A stretch of DNA of 64,000 nucleotides from an uncultured Collinsella sp. (GCA_900540845.1 UQHS01000007.1:39924-103923), one strand, 5' to 3'. Shown: positions 41,463-50,264, counted from the stretch's first letter. Numbers and translations are program-made. The notes: generated from the letters alone by a model not told the origin.

Positions 41463-41937
41463 CGAGCTCCTCCCAGGTCACGCGAATCTTTTCGAGCATT
41501 TCCGCGAGCTGCTCCTGCTCTTCGACGGTGAGCGCCGAGAAGGCGACGCGCCTAAACGCCTCGCGGTTCTCGTGCTCGCGCCAGGCGAGCTCTTGGCCCG
41601 CTTGCGTGAGGTGCACAAACAGCTGCCGGCGGTCCTTGGTGTCGCGCGTGCGCTCGATGAGCCCGGCAGCCTCCATCTTGGACAGGATCTCCGAAAGCGA
41701 CCCCGGCTTGAGCTCGAAGCGCAGCCCGAGCTCCTGTTGGGAGAGCTGGCCGCCGCAGCGGTCGAGCATACACAAAATTGGAACTTGACCGGAGCGCCCG
41801 CCGCCGTGGAAGTGCAGGTAGTGCCCGCAAAAGCCGAGGCCCTGCAAGATGCGCTTGGCACGAGTTGTGCTCACGTCTTCCGGCTCGGGGATATACGCCT
41901 CGAGCGCCTTGTGGAAGTTGTGATCCGTCATTTCCAC
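41455..41937 (-). CDS. MarR-family transcriptional regulator of the ABC exporter
   Basis: The 160-residue winged-helix protein has the MarR core: LSQQELGLRFELKPGSLSEI as the recognition region and LIERTRDTKDRRQLFVHLT as the DRR wing, then a dimer helix. AGAGGAGAGGGG precedes the ATG. It is the first gene of a three-gene operon with two ABC subunits and most likely represses it until a substrate drug binds. Confidence 0.88.
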   Translation of the reverse strand: MEMTDHNFHKALEAYIPEPEDVSTTRAKRILQGLGFCGHYLHFHGGGRSGQVPILCMLDRCGGQLSQQELGLRFELKPGSLSEILSKMEAAGLIERTRDTKDRRQLFVHLTQAGQELAWREHENREAFRRVAFSALTVEEQEQLAEMLEKIRVTWEELDA

Positions 41938-41950
41938 CCCTCTCCTCTAT

Positions 41951-42001
41951 ATCGTCTCAAGTTGTCTCGAAGAGAATATTCCCGTGTGAACAGATAGTCA
42001 A
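41951..42001 (-). promoter_or_regulatory. promoter and possible operator of the marR-ABC operon
   Basis: On the minus strand TTGACT (41996-42001) and TATTCT (41973-41978) are separated by exactly 17 bp, a good sigma-70 promoter. Over the start of transcription lies a partly palindromic stretch with GAGAC repeated around a CAACTTG centre (41953-41971), a plausible MarR autoregulation site. Confidence 0.7.
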
Positions 42002-42143
42002 GGTACCGAACAATAAGGAACCGAACAAAATAACGCAATGGACATAATCGCGGGGGCATGGTGGATAATGGTGCGGTATCAATGCGCGCCCTCGACCGCT
42101 TGCCTGCGGGCGTGGACGCTTCGGTTTGGCGAAAGGAAGAGCT

Positions 42144-43037
42144 ATGGCAACCGTCACCATTTCACAAGGCGGGCTCACCGCAACGATCGCTTCAATGGGC
42201 GCAGAGCTCACGAGTTTCAACTACGACGGCCGCGAGTACCTGTGGCAGGCCGACCCCGCGTTTTGGGGCAAGCACGCGCCGGTATTGTTCCCCATCGTGG
42301 GCTCCATTCGCGGTGACGAGGCGACGTGCTCCGAGGGCGTGTGCCGCATGCCGCGCCATGGCCTTGCCCGCATCGCCGAGCACGAGGTCGCCGAGGTGGC
42401 AGAGGACGGCTCCGCGGTGACGTTTGAGTACTGCGACAGCCCCGAGACCCTCGAGGCGTATCCGTATCACTTCAAGCTCAACATGGGGTATGCCATCACG
42501 GGTGACGCCACGCTCACCCAGACCTTCACGGTCACCAACACCGGCGACGTCGCGATGCCGTTCTCGGTGGGCGGCCACCCGGCGTTCAACGTGCCCGCTC
42601 CCGGCGCCGAAGGCGAGGATTTCGAGGACTACGTGATTGAGTTCTCCGAGGCTTGGACCTGCACCGCGCCGCGCATCGCCGAGGGCGGCCTGCTCTCGTT
42701 TGACGAGACCACCATGCCGGTTGAGAACTCCGACGTGCTGCCCGTGACCCGCGAGCTGTTCGCGAACGACGCCGTCATGCTGACGGACGTTCCCGGCGGC
42801 ATCCTCACCCTGCGCGGGACGAAGAGCGGCCGCGGCGTGCGCGTGGACTTCGCCGACTTCAAGTACATCGGCCTGTGGTCTGCCCAGCAGGGCAACTCGC
42901 CGTTCATCGCGCTCGAGCCCTGGACCGGCCACGCGACGCTCACCAGCGAGGACGACGTGTTCGAGCACAAGCGCAACATTACGATCTTGGCCCCCGGCGA
43001 AACGGCGGAGTACAGCTTTAGCATGACGGCGCTGTAG
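42144..43037 (+). CDS. aldose 1-epimerase family protein
   Basis: The 297-residue protein has the galactose mutarotase fold: APVLFPIVGSIRGD, RHGLAR with one catalytic His, VGGHPAFNVP with the second, and FIALEPWTG with the catalytic Glu. It belongs to the LacX-like branch whose exact sugar is usually unknown. ATG 42144 follows GAAAGGAAG. It is a single gene. Confidence 0.88.
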   Translation: MATVTISQGGLTATIASMGAELTSFNYDGREYLWQADPAFWGKHAPVLFPIVGSIRGDEATCSEGVCRMPRHGLARIAEHEVAEVAEDGSAVTFEYCDSPETLEAYPYHFKLNMGYAITGDATLTQTFTVTNTGDVAMPFSVGGHPAFNVPAPGAEGEDFEDYVIEFSEAWTCTAPRIAEGGLLSFDETTMPVENSDVLPVTRELFANDAVMLTDVPGGILTLRGTKSGRGVRVDFADFKYIGLWSAQQGNSPFIALEPWTGHATLTSEDDVFEHKRNITILAPGETAEYSFSMTAL

Positions 43038-43119
43038 AGATTCGGCCGCGCCGCCCATGTTGCGTATGCTGCGGGCGGCGCGGCCGGGACATTATTACGG
43101 TGCGTTGTGGCGAATCGCC

Positions 43120-43962
43120 CTAGCGCCTGTTCTGATTTCTATGCGCCTGTTGCTGACGCGTGCCGCGGCGGTCCCGAGCCTTGGCCGCGGCCTGGCTCGT
43201 CTTGGTGCTCACGTGCTGGCCCGCGCGGCGAATGGGGCGCACCACGGGACGCGCGACCTTCTTGACCGGCTCGGGGAGCTTGTGGAGGTCCACCTCGGTG
43301 GGGGACATGATGTTGTAACGGATGGACCACCAGCGAATGAACATGGTGAGGGCGACGCTTATAACCGCGGCCGCGATGTTCCACATGCCAAGGCTCTTCA
43401 TGAGCGTCATGTATGCGATGGAGCCCGCGATGGCCGCCATGGCATAGAAATTGCTGCGCTGGAACACATACGGCACCCGCGCGAGGCACACGTCGCGGAG
43501 AATGCCTCCGCCAACAGCGGTGAAGAACCCCATCATGACGCAGGTGACCGCAGGGTATCCGTATGCCATGGTTTTGTCGGCGCCCATAACGGCAAAGAGG
43601 CCGACGGAGAAAATGTCGAGTACCGCAACGAGCCGATCGGGCTTTTCCACCATGATAGGGAAGACGAAGACGGCCGCCGCGGTGGCGATGGAGACGGGCA
43701 GCGCGAGGGGTTGCTGCAGGATATAGACATCGCCCTCTTGCAGAATGACGTCACGGATGAGACCTCCGCCGAGCGCGACGATGACGGCGAGCCCGATGGC
43801 GCCCACAAGGTCGAGCTTGTTTTGGCGCGCGGTCAAAACGCCCGAGGCCGACGCGACGATGACGGCGAGCATCTCGAACGCGATGGGAATCGCCACAGTT
43901 TGGCTTGCCACGGTCGAGGCGTTCAGAGCGCTTTGCGTGACCGACAACACGGCAGTAAGCAC
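43120..43962 (-). CDS. TRIC/UPF0126-type cation channel family protein
   Basis: The 280-residue protein has seven hydrophobic segments in two repeats, each with the family hallmark GGGLIRDVILQ and GGGILRDVCL. Bacterial members form trimeric K+-type cation channels. The C-terminal 60 residues are basic (KKVARPVVRPIRRAGQHV and on) and probably cytoplasmic. GTG 43962 follows AAGGGAG; the frame extends 36 codons upstream without a ribosome site. Confidence 0.88.
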   Translation of the reverse strand: MLTAVLSVTQSALNASTVASQTVAIPIAFEMLAVIVASASGVLTARQNKLDLVGAIGLAVIVALGGGLIRDVILQEGDVYILQQPLALPVSIATAAAVFVFPIMVEKPDRLVAVLDIFSVGLFAVMGADKTMAYGYPAVTCVMMGFFTAVGGGILRDVCLARVPYVFQRSNFYAMAAIAGSIAYMTLMKSLGMWNIAAAVISVALTMFIRWWSIRYNIMSPTEVDLHKLPEPVKKVARPVVRPIRRAGQHVSTKTSQAAAKARDRRGTRQQQAHRNQNRR

Positions 43963-44088
43963 GATATCTCCCTTCGCGATGCATGTGCGCCCATCAATCT
44001 TAGCTGAGTGGGCAAGCGCCCGTGAGCGAGGGACATGCGCTGCGCGTGCGGGTTTCGGCGGGTTTCGCAATCTTTCTTACAATTTCGC

Positions 44089-44116
44089 TTGCATGCGCTA
44101 AGAAGTAAGGTACAAT
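44089..44116 (+). promoter_or_regulatory. tRNA-Ser promoter
   Basis: TTGCAT and TACAAT with a 16-bp spacer end 15 bp before the first tRNA. Confidence 0.6.
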
Positions 44117-44131
44117 AGCCCCTGCATTCAC

Positions 44132-44222
44132 GGAGAGTTGTCCGAGTGGCCGAAGGAGCACGATTGGAAATCGTGTAGGCGCCAAAAGCGTCTCCAGGGT
44201 TCAAATCCCTGACTCTCCGCCA
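44132..44222 (+). tRNA. tRNA-Ser (anticodon GGA), CCA encoded
   Basis: The acceptor arm GGAGAGT pairs with ACTCTCC; anticodon stem CACGA/TCGTG holds loop TTGGAAA with GGA; a long variable arm marks a class II serine tRNA; the T arm has GGTTCAAAT. The 3' CCA is encoded. Confidence 0.95.
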
Positions 44223-44232
44223 GAACTTTCAG

Positions 44233-44266
44233 CGGCACGCATCCAATCGGATGACGTGCCGTTTTT
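44233..44266 (+). terminator. terminator between the two tRNA genes
   Basis: CGGCACG and CGTGCCG form a stem with an inner ATCC/GGAT pair, followed by five T. Confidence 0.8.
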
Positions 44267-44276
44267 CACTCTATAC

Positions 44277-44367
44277 GGAGGAGTGGCAGAGTGGTTGAAT
44301 GCGGCGGTCTCGAAAACCGTTTACGGGTACTCCCCGTACGAGGGTTCGAATCCCTCCTCCTCCGCCA
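44277..44367 (+). tRNA. tRNA-Ser (anticodon CGA), CCA encoded
   Basis: The acceptor arm GGAGGAG pairs with CTCCTCC; the anticodon loop CTCGAAA gives CGA; the variable arm is long (ACGGGTACTCCCCGT); T arm GGTTCGAAT; CCA encoded. Confidence 0.95.
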
Positions 44368-44382
44368 TCTGATTAACGCAGG

Positions 44383-44406
44383 CGAGCCCATGTGGCTCGT
44401 TTTTTT
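44383..44406 (+). terminator. terminator after tRNA-Ser(CGA)
   Basis: CGAGCC pairs with GGCTCG, followed by seven T. Confidence 0.9.
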
Positions 44407-44500
44407 GTAGCGAGGTTGCCCGGCAGCGCGTTGCCCCTGGTGACGAGCCGCTTGGGACGAGCTGCCCTTCCGGCGTGGCCCGTGGCGTGTTCCCGTGTCG

Positions 44501-44561
44501 AGGGTAACATTGTCGAATAATACGCCGGAAACCGGCTACATTTTTGTCGAAATTACCCTCC
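44501..44561. repeat. TGTCGAA palindromic repeat, copy A
   Basis: GAGGGTAA and TTACCCTC close a 61-bp structure; TTGTCGAA occurs near both ends and a small GCCGG/CCGGC hairpin is central. It is related to the copies at 53138 and 63860. Confidence 0.55.
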
Positions 44562-44597
44562 AAGTTGTAGTTGGCTCGCAGGGCGGGCGTTTGCTCT

Positions 44598-44740
44598 CGA
44601 AGCGGACCACTGCTCCGAAGCCGACCAAGGCCATCGAAGCGGACCACCGCCTGAGGTGAGTTCTTGAGTCCGAAGTGAATCACCTCCCGAAGCGGACCGT
44701 CTCCTGAAACGGGTCCTTGCCTCCGAGGCCGACCCAGCGA
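44598..44740. repeat. eight degenerate tandem copies of an 18-bp unit
   Basis: Units begin at about 44598, 44616, 44635, 44653, 44671, 44688, 44706 and 44724. The best copies read CGAAGCGGACCACTGCTC. No convincing frame uses them; they lie in the 541-bp gap between tRNA-Ser and the DUF4013-like gene. Confidence 0.65.
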
Positions 44741-44790
44741 ACGGTATCGCCACGGTGCGCGCTCCGGCAGTACTTTTGGGCACCCCTTCA

Positions 44791-44831
44791 CCTTAAGACC
44801 CGTTTAATTCCCCTTAAGACCTGTTTAATCC
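44791..44831. repeat. tandem direct repeat before the DUF4013-like gene
   Basis: CCTTAAGACCCGTTTAATTC and CCTTAAGACCTGTTTAATCC lie 21 bp apart in the likely promoter region, 80 bp before the start codon. Confidence 0.6.
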
Positions 44832-44911
44832 CGCGCAAACCCGTGCGAAGCGCGAGCTTATCGGGATACACTGCATAACGAAAACAAACCATCGGACGAA
44901 ACGAGGCGCTC

Positions 44912-46159
44912 TTGAACGCTCAGAATCTCGGGTTCATCTCCTCCTGGCGTATGCTCACGCGGGACAAGGGCTGGATCAAACCCGTTCTCATCCTCACGCT
45001 GCTCGGCTGGATCCCTGTGTTGGGCCAAATCGTCGTGCTCGGCTATGCGCTCGAGTGGGCGCGTCTTACCGCCTGGGGAGTCGATGCCGCCCCGAAGCAG
45101 CGCGGTATCGACTACGGTAAGGTCCTCTCAACGGGTGGGCGCGCCTTTTTGGTCACCCTGTCGCTGGGCTTTGTGGTTGCCCTCGTGCTGCAGGTCCTGT
45201 TCCCCGGGTCGCTCGCGTGGATCATGTCGAGCGTCTACGGCGGCGGCCTTGCCGGGGTGAGCTCGGCGCTCGCCTTGGTCTCCGGCGCCACGCTTTCGCT
45301 CGTGTCCGTGGTGGTCTCTGCGTTTGTCGGCTTGTTCCTGCAGGCTGCGGCGCTGCGCGCGACGCTGTACGACAGCTTCTCTGCTGGTTGGCGCCTCGAC
45401 CGCCTCTTCCAGATGATCACCCGCGACTTTGGCGGTTTTTGCAAGACCTGGCTCGTGAGCCTTATCGGCGGAATCATCCAGGGTGTGTACGGGCTTGTCG
45501 TTGGCCTGATTGCCGCGGTCTTCCTCATGGGCGGCGTCTTGAGCGCGTTCGCGGCGGTGAGCGTGTCGGGCAATTACATGACCGCCGAGCACTTCCTGTT
45601 CGATCAGCTGCTGAGGATGGGCGCCGGCCCCCTGTTGTTGTTCGTTTTGATGCTCATCGCGTTCTCTTATATTGGCGGCGCGATTGGAACGGCCATGACA
45701 CTCGTCACCACGAATGCCATGGGCCAGTGGTTCTGCCGCTTTGACGTGAACCGGTGGGGCGTGTCGGCTGACCCGCTGCCCGAGGGCGTTCCGCATCGCG
45801 GCAACGACTGGGGCGCTGCGCCTCAGTCGTCTCCCGTCGCACCGAGTGTCACGGGTGAGCAGGCTGCCAATGGCGCTACGGATACACAGACGGTGCACGC
45901 TGCCCCGGAGACTGCGCAGGCGGCGCCGGTCGCTCCGGAGGCCGTGGGCGGGCAAGCGCAGGCTGCGGCCCCGGTCGTAGACGAGGTCGTGCCGCTCGAT
46001 GCGCCGTATCCCGTGCACACGCCTGCCGTTCCCGAGGAGCCCGTTACCGACGCGGACGCGACTGCGCCCTCGAGTTCCGAGTCGCTCAAGAAGCCCATTC
46101 CGCTCGGACCCATCACGACGGAAGACGAGCACAACGAGGACGGCCCGATTCAAGCGTAA
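44912..46159 (+). CDS. DUF4013-like polytopic membrane protein with Pro/Ala-rich tail
   Basis: The 415-residue protein has about six membrane spans in the first 280 residues. The start (WRMLTRDKGWIKPVLILTLL, WIPVLGQIVVLGYALEWARL) is typical of DUF4013-type membrane proteins. The last 130 residues are Pro/Ala/Glu/Thr-rich and probably disordered. I chose TTG 44912 behind GAGG. Function unknown. Confidence 0.7.
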   Translation: MNAQNLGFISSWRMLTRDKGWIKPVLILTLLGWIPVLGQIVVLGYALEWARLTAWGVDAAPKQRGIDYGKVLSTGGRAFLVTLSLGFVVALVLQVLFPGSLAWIMSSVYGGGLAGVSSALALVSGATLSLVSVVVSAFVGLFLQAAALRATLYDSFSAGWRLDRLFQMITRDFGGFCKTWLVSLIGGIIQGVYGLVVGLIAAVFLMGGVLSAFAAVSVSGNYMTAEHFLFDQLLRMGAGPLLLFVLMLIAFSYIGGAIGTAMTLVTTNAMGQWFCRFDVNRWGVSADPLPEGVPHRGNDWGAAPQSSPVAPSVTGEQAANGATDTQTVHAAPETAQAAPVAPEAVGGQAQAAAPVVDEVVPLDAPYPVHTPAVPEEPVTDADATAPSSSESLKKPIPLGPITTEDEHNEDGPIQA

Positions 46160-46195
46160 GAGCCGGTCCTCTTGCACAATTCAGCGCCAGCGCAT

Positions 46196-46245
46196 GCCCC
46201 GAAGCGTGATTGTTCGATGAACATAAGCGCCTCGGGGCTCATTTT
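46196..46245 (+). terminator. terminator after the DUF4013-like gene
   Basis: GCCCCGAAGCG pairs with CGCCTCGGGGC (one wobble) across a 21-base loop, followed by CATTTT. The rest of the 382-bp gap up to rpsF holds only the rpsF promoter. Confidence 0.65.
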
Positions 46246-46444
46246 ATGTACGCGCGCGCCACCCGCGACCTGCGCGTGTTAGAGAAACCCAAATTTGCGT
46301 CCAGCTCGGTGACCGAATAGTTCGGCAAACACGGCAAAAACATGTCAGGACGAAGTGGCATGCTGATGACGTGGCGAATCACGACCATGTGCGCAAGAAT
46401 CGCACGCGGTTGTGTGGAGGTCATGGGGTGCGGGCGAAACCACC

Positions 46445-46472
46445 TTGCAAGATGTGCAGACTCGGCTATAGT
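46445..46472 (+). promoter_or_regulatory. promoter of rpsF-ssb-rpsR-rplI
   Basis: TTGCAA and TATAGT with a 16-bp spacer, 70 bp before the rpsF start. Confidence 0.65.
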
Positions 46473-46541
46473 TAGCACGTCTTTTCCTGCTTCGGGCGCA
46501 CCTTCACGACCCGAAGCCGTTTGTCCAGAGGAGGTGACCAC

Positions 46542-46835
46542 ATGAAGGCTTATGAACTGCTGTTCTTCGTTGACCCCAACCTCGATCCCGAGACTCGTCT
46601 CGCCGTGATGAAGCGCATCGACACCACGATCGCCGAGGGCAATGGTAAGGTCGACAACGTCGACGAGTGGGGCAAGCGCAAGCTCGCTTACCAGATCGAC
46701 AAGCTCACCGAAGGTGACTACACCCTCATCAACTTCCATGCAGACCCGGCTTCCATCGCGGAGCTCGATCGCGTGCTTCGTATTACCGACGCCGTGATCC
46801 GCCACATGATCGTCCGTCGCGACGACCAGGAGTAG
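46542..46835 (+). CDS. rpsF: 30S ribosomal protein S6
   Basis: The 97-residue protein starts MKAYELLFFVDPNLDPE and has the conserved WGKRKLAYQI and Y.L.F.. strands of S6. ATG 46542 follows GAGGTG. It is first in the widespread rpsF-ssb-rpsR-rplI operon. Confidence 0.97.
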   Translation: MKAYELLFFVDPNLDPETRLAVMKRIDTTIAEGNGKVDNVDEWGKRKLAYQIDKLTEGDYTLINFHADPASIAELDRVLRITDAVIRHMIVRRDDQE

Positions 46836-46889
46836 GTCATTTTGTATGGGCGGTGCCATCGAGCACCGCAAGAGAGGTAGTGAACACGT

Positions 46890-47366
46890 ATGAGCATCAA
46901 TCGAGTCAACATTTCCGGTAACCTCACCCGCGACCCCGAGCTGCGCGCAACTGCAAGTGGCACGCAGGTTCTGAGCTTCGGCGTGGCCGTCAACGACCGT
47001 CGCCGCAACCCCCAGACGGGCGACTGGGAGGACTACCCGAACTTCGTGGACTGCACGATGTTCGGCACCCGTGCGGAGGCCGTGAACCGCTATCTCTCGA
47101 AGGGGTCGAAGGTCGCGATCGAGGGCAAGCTCCGTTACAGCTCCTGGGAGCGTGACGGTCAGCGCCGCAGCAAGCTCGAGGTCATCGTCGATGAGATCGA
47201 GTTCATGTCCCGCGGCCAGCAGGGCGAGGCAGGCGGTTATGCGCCCGCTCCCGCGTATGGCCAGCAGGGCGGCTACGCCCCCGCGCCCGCTCCGCAGCCG
47301 GCTCCGGCGCCCATGGCCCCGGTTCCCCCCGCGGTCGACGTCTACGATGAGGACATCCCGTTCTAA
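46890..47366 (+). CDS. ssb: single-stranded DNA-binding protein
   Basis: The 158-residue protein has the OB fold (INRVNISGNLTRDPELRAT, FGVAVNDR, GSKVAIEGKLRYSSWE), a Gly/Gln/Ala/Pro-rich linker with repeated GGYAPAPA, and the acidic tip DEDIPF that recruits partner proteins. Confidence 0.96.
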   Translation: MSINRVNISGNLTRDPELRATASGTQVLSFGVAVNDRRRNPQTGDWEDYPNFVDCTMFGTRAEAVNRYLSKGSKVAIEGKLRYSSWERDGQRRSKLEVIVDEIEFMSRGQQGEAGGYAPAPAYGQQGGYAPAPAPQPAPAPMAPVPPAVDVYDEDIPF

Positions 47367-47425
47367 GGGATGTGTAGTTGACGGCAAGGCACACGCCAAG
47401 CCGTCGTCACGAAAGGTATTGAGAC

Positions 47426-47692
47426 ATGGCTAATGATTATTCTGCCCGTCAGCCGCGTCGCAAGTACTGCCAGTTCTGCAAGGAGAACACTGAGTACATC
47501 GACTACAAGGATACTCAGCTCCTCCGCAAGTACATGACCGACCGCGGCAAGATCAAGCCGCGCCGCGTCACTGGCGCCTGCACGCAGCATCAGCACGACA
47601 TCGCGAACGCCATTAAGCGCGCCCGCGAGATGGCCCTTCTGCCGTACGCCGTGCCCGTGGTGTCCACCCGCGGTCCTCGCGAGAAGAAGTAG
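47426..47692 (+). CDS. rpsR: 30S ribosomal protein S18 (zinc-ribbon form)
   Basis: The 88-residue protein has RRKYCQFCKEN and, further on, RVTGACTQHQHD, giving the Cys residues of the zinc-binding S18 form, then IKRAREMALLPY. Confidence 0.97.
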   Translation: MANDYSARQPRRKYCQFCKENTEYIDYKDTQLLRKYMTDRGKIKPRRVTGACTQHQHDIANAIKRAREMALLPYAVPVVSTRGPREKK

Positions 47693-47703
47693 GGAGGGTA
47701 CCC

Positions 47704-48222
47704 ATGAAAGTTGTTCTGCTTGGTGAGATCAAGGGCAAGGGCGGCGAGGGCGACATCATCGACGTCGCTCAGGGTTACGCCGAGAACTACCTGATTCCGC
47801 AGAAGCTCGCCGTTGCTGCTACCAAGGGTAACCTCAAGCAGCTCGAGGAGCGTCGTCACAACATCGAGAAGCGCGAGGCCGTTCGTCTGGCCGACGCCGA
47901 GGCCCTCAAGGCCAAGCTCGATGGCCAGAAGGTCGCCGTCGACGCCAAGGTCGGCGAGGAGGGCGTCCTCTTCGGTTCCGTCACTGCTGCCATGATCGCC
48001 GACGCGGTCAAGGCCCAGCTCGATGTGGACGTCGACCGCAAGCGCATCGAGCTCGGCAAGCCCATCAAGGTTGCCGGTGCTCATGAGGTCTCCATCTCCA
48101 TCTACCGCGAGATCCGCACCTCTATCATCGTCCTCGTGGGCGTTGAGGAGGAGGCCGAGGTCGAGGAGACCGTCGAGGCCGAGGCTGCCGCCGAGGTCGA
48201 GACTGAGGCTGCCGCTGAGTAG
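47704..48222 (+). CDS. rplI: 50S ribosomal protein L9 with acidic C-terminal extension
   Basis: The 172-residue protein starts MKVVLLGEIKGKGGEGDII with the N-terminal L9 domain (YAENYLIPQKLA) and has the C-terminal domain. It is about 22 residues longer than usual because of a Glu/Ala-rich tail (VEEEAEVEETVEAEAAAE and on). Confidence 0.96.
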   Translation: MKVVLLGEIKGKGGEGDIIDVAQGYAENYLIPQKLAVAATKGNLKQLEERRHNIEKREAVRLADAEALKAKLDGQKVAVDAKVGEEGVLFGSVTAAMIADAVKAQLDVDVDRKRIELGKPIKVAGAHEVSISIYREIRTSIIVLVGVEEEAEVEETVEAEAAAEVETEAAAE

Positions 48223-48847
48223 CTCTTCGCTACGCATATGCGACTCAAAGACCTTGCGCCTTTGGCGTGGGGTCTTTTTTGTGCGGAAAACTCCTCAGCG
48301 TGCCTGCGGCTCAAATGGGCACATTTCCACAGGTCGCGTGGGGGAACCTCGGCTCTACAGACGGTTTTGCACGGGAAGGACGCGGTACCGGACTGGTTTT
48401 AGACCCGGCATACCTCATTGCCTCTACCTCGGTAAACTCTCGTAACAGGCATATCTACCTGCGGAAACTATAAACATGCAGGTAAACACTGCAGCGCGTG
48501 ACAGTGCTCACAGGAGCTTCCGTGTAAACCTGCAGGTCAGGCTGTTGTCTGTGGAAAACTTGCCATTCACGCACGGTTCACATTGTTGAAAACGTTGATA
48601 ACCGTCTAAGCCCCAGCTCAATGCGGAGAGTTATCAACAGGGGAAGAATCTGGCCAAAATCACCCGTAAAACGCTTGACCGGCGAAGCCGACGCTAGGCA
48701 TGAGCCCGCGGATACCCTACCATTGAGTGTCCGAACAATGCGAGCGAAGCATCTCGATGGTCGGTGCCGCGCACGGCGAAAACTGGGGGTTGGCTGTGCG
48801 GGTGCCGTCGCACGGGCTCGACGCATGCGCGCACGGAAGGGGGACGC
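48223..48847. other. 625-bp region upstream of dnaB with DnaA-box-like sequences
   Basis: No gene is supported. Apart from the rplI terminator, the AT-richer part 48550-48640 has several near matches to the DnaA box TTATCCACA: TGTGGAAAA (48550, one mismatch on the minus strand), TGTTGAAAA (48583, two), CGTTGATAA (48593, two) and TTATCAACA (48631, one). TGCAGGTAAAC/CTGCAGGTCAG motifs recur in 48477-48540. It could be a DnaA-responsive regulatory region. Confidence 0.4.
48247..48280 (+). terminator. terminator of rpsF-ssb-rpsR-rplI
   Basis: AAAGACC...GCGCC pairs with GGCGT...GGTCTTT, ending in six T, 24 bp after the rplI stop. Confidence 0.85.
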
Positions 48848-50242
48848 GTGGAAATCATGGGCAGCGGTTGGTCTCAGACGGGATCGCCCGATATGGGCGC
48901 CGTGAAGGGCCTGCCTAACAACACCGAGGCGGAGGCGACCGTCCTCGCGGCAATGCTGCTTTCGGGCGAGGTCGTCGAGGAGGCCCTTGTCGAGCTTTTG
49001 CCCGATGACTTCTATCGCCCGTCGCACAAGACCATCTTCCAGGCCATGGGCAGCATGTACGACAGCAGCGTGCCAATCGACTCCATCTCGCTCATCGACT
49101 ACCTGCGCTCCATCGACAAGCTCGAGGCCGTCGGCGGGGAAGCCTACATCATCGAGCTTATGGGCAACACGCTCGCGCTGGCCAACTGGCAGCACCACGC
49201 GGCCATGGTGCGCCGCGACGCCATGCTGCGTGAGATCATCGGCGCCACCAACCAGATCAGCGCGCTTGCCTACAATTCGCCGCTCGACACCAAAGAGGTG
49301 ATCGAGCGCGCGGAGTCGATGCTGCTCTCCGTGACGGAGCGCGAGGTGAAAAGCTCGTACAAGGGCCTCACGGACTTCATGACCGAGGCCTACGAGGAGG
49401 CCGAGGAGGTCTCGCGCGCGGGCGGCGAGGTACACGGCGCACCGACCGGCTACCCGAGCCTCGACCGCATGCTCATGGGCCTGCGCGAGGGCCAGCTGGT
49501 CGTTTTGGGCGCGCGCCCCGCTGTTGGTAAGACCTCGTTCGCTCTGAACTTGGCGCTCAACGCGGCAAACGATGGGTACACCGTGGGCTTCTTCTCGCTC
49601 GAGATGTCGGGCAAGGAAATCGCGCAGCGCTTCATCTGCGCGCAGGCGATGGTCAACATGTCCAACTTCCGCACCGGCAGGATCTCGCCGGAGGAGTGGG
49701 CGAACATCAACGAGGCCATCGGCGAGCTGAGCCGCTTGGACATCCTCATCGACGACACCCCCGGCACAACGGTGACCGAGATTCGCGCGAAGGCGCGCCG
49801 CATGCTGCACAACAAGGAAAAGGCGGTCATCATCCTCGACTACCTGCAGCTGGTGAACCCGCCCGCGGGCAAGAACTACAACGGCAACCGCGCCGTCGAG
49901 GTCTCCGAGATGAGCCGTGGCCTCAAGATCATGGCTAAGGAGCTCGGAGTGCCGGTTGTGATGCTGTCGCAGCTCAACCGTTCGCTCGAGGGTCGCACGG
50001 GCAAGCGCCCGCAGATGAGTGACCTGCGCGAGTCCGGCTCCATCGAGCAGGACGCTGACATCATCATGCTGCTCGACCGTTCGGCGACCGAGGCCGAGGC
50101 CGAGCGCGAGGACCGTCCCGACTTTGGCGTCACACGCGTGATCCTCGCCAAGAACCGCTCGGGCCCCATCGGCGACGTCGACCTGATGTTCCTGCCCGCC
50201 TCGACGAAGTTCTATGAGATTGACGAACACGCCGTTGAGTAG
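48848..50242 (+). CDS. dnaB: replicative DNA helicase
   Basis: The 464-residue hexameric helicase has an N-terminal domain (NNTEAEATVLAAMLLSGEVV) and RecA-like motor: Walker A LGARPAVGKTSFAL, FFSLEMSGKEIAQR, VIILDYLQLV as Walker B, MLSQLNRSLEGR and DLRESGSIEQDAD. GTG 48848 has GGAAGGGGG upstream; ATG 48857 is an alternative. No intein is present. Confidence 0.95.
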   Translation: MEIMGSGWSQTGSPDMGAVKGLPNNTEAEATVLAAMLLSGEVVEEALVELLPDDFYRPSHKTIFQAMGSMYDSSVPIDSISLIDYLRSIDKLEAVGGEAYIIELMGNTLALANWQHHAAMVRRDAMLREIIGATNQISALAYNSPLDTKEVIERAESMLLSVTEREVKSSYKGLTDFMTEAYEEAEEVSRAGGEVHGAPTGYPSLDRMLMGLREGQLVVLGARPAVGKTSFALNLALNAANDGYTVGFFSLEMSGKEIAQRFICAQAMVNMSNFRTGRISPEEWANINEAIGELSRLDILIDDTPGTTVTEIRAKARRMLHNKEKAVIILDYLQLVNPPAGKNYNGNRAVEVSEMSRGLKIMAKELGVPVVMLSQLNRSLEGRTGKRPQMSDLRESGSIEQDADIIMLLDRSATEAEAEREDRPDFGVTRVILAKNRSGPIGDVDLMFLPASTKFYEIDEHAVE

Positions 50243-50264
50243 CAAGAGCTAGGGTTCGTGCGCC

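Noticed and set aside
44598..44740. CRISPR array
   Set aside because: Units are contiguous, degenerate and without unique spacers; no cas genes in the window.
44321..44791. 156-codon minus-strand frame across the repeat array and a tRNA
   Set aside because: It would translate the antisense of tRNA-Ser(CGA) and the 18-bp repeats; no ribosome site.
48578..50245. 555-codon frame antisense to dnaB
   Set aside because: Shadow of the helicase gene.
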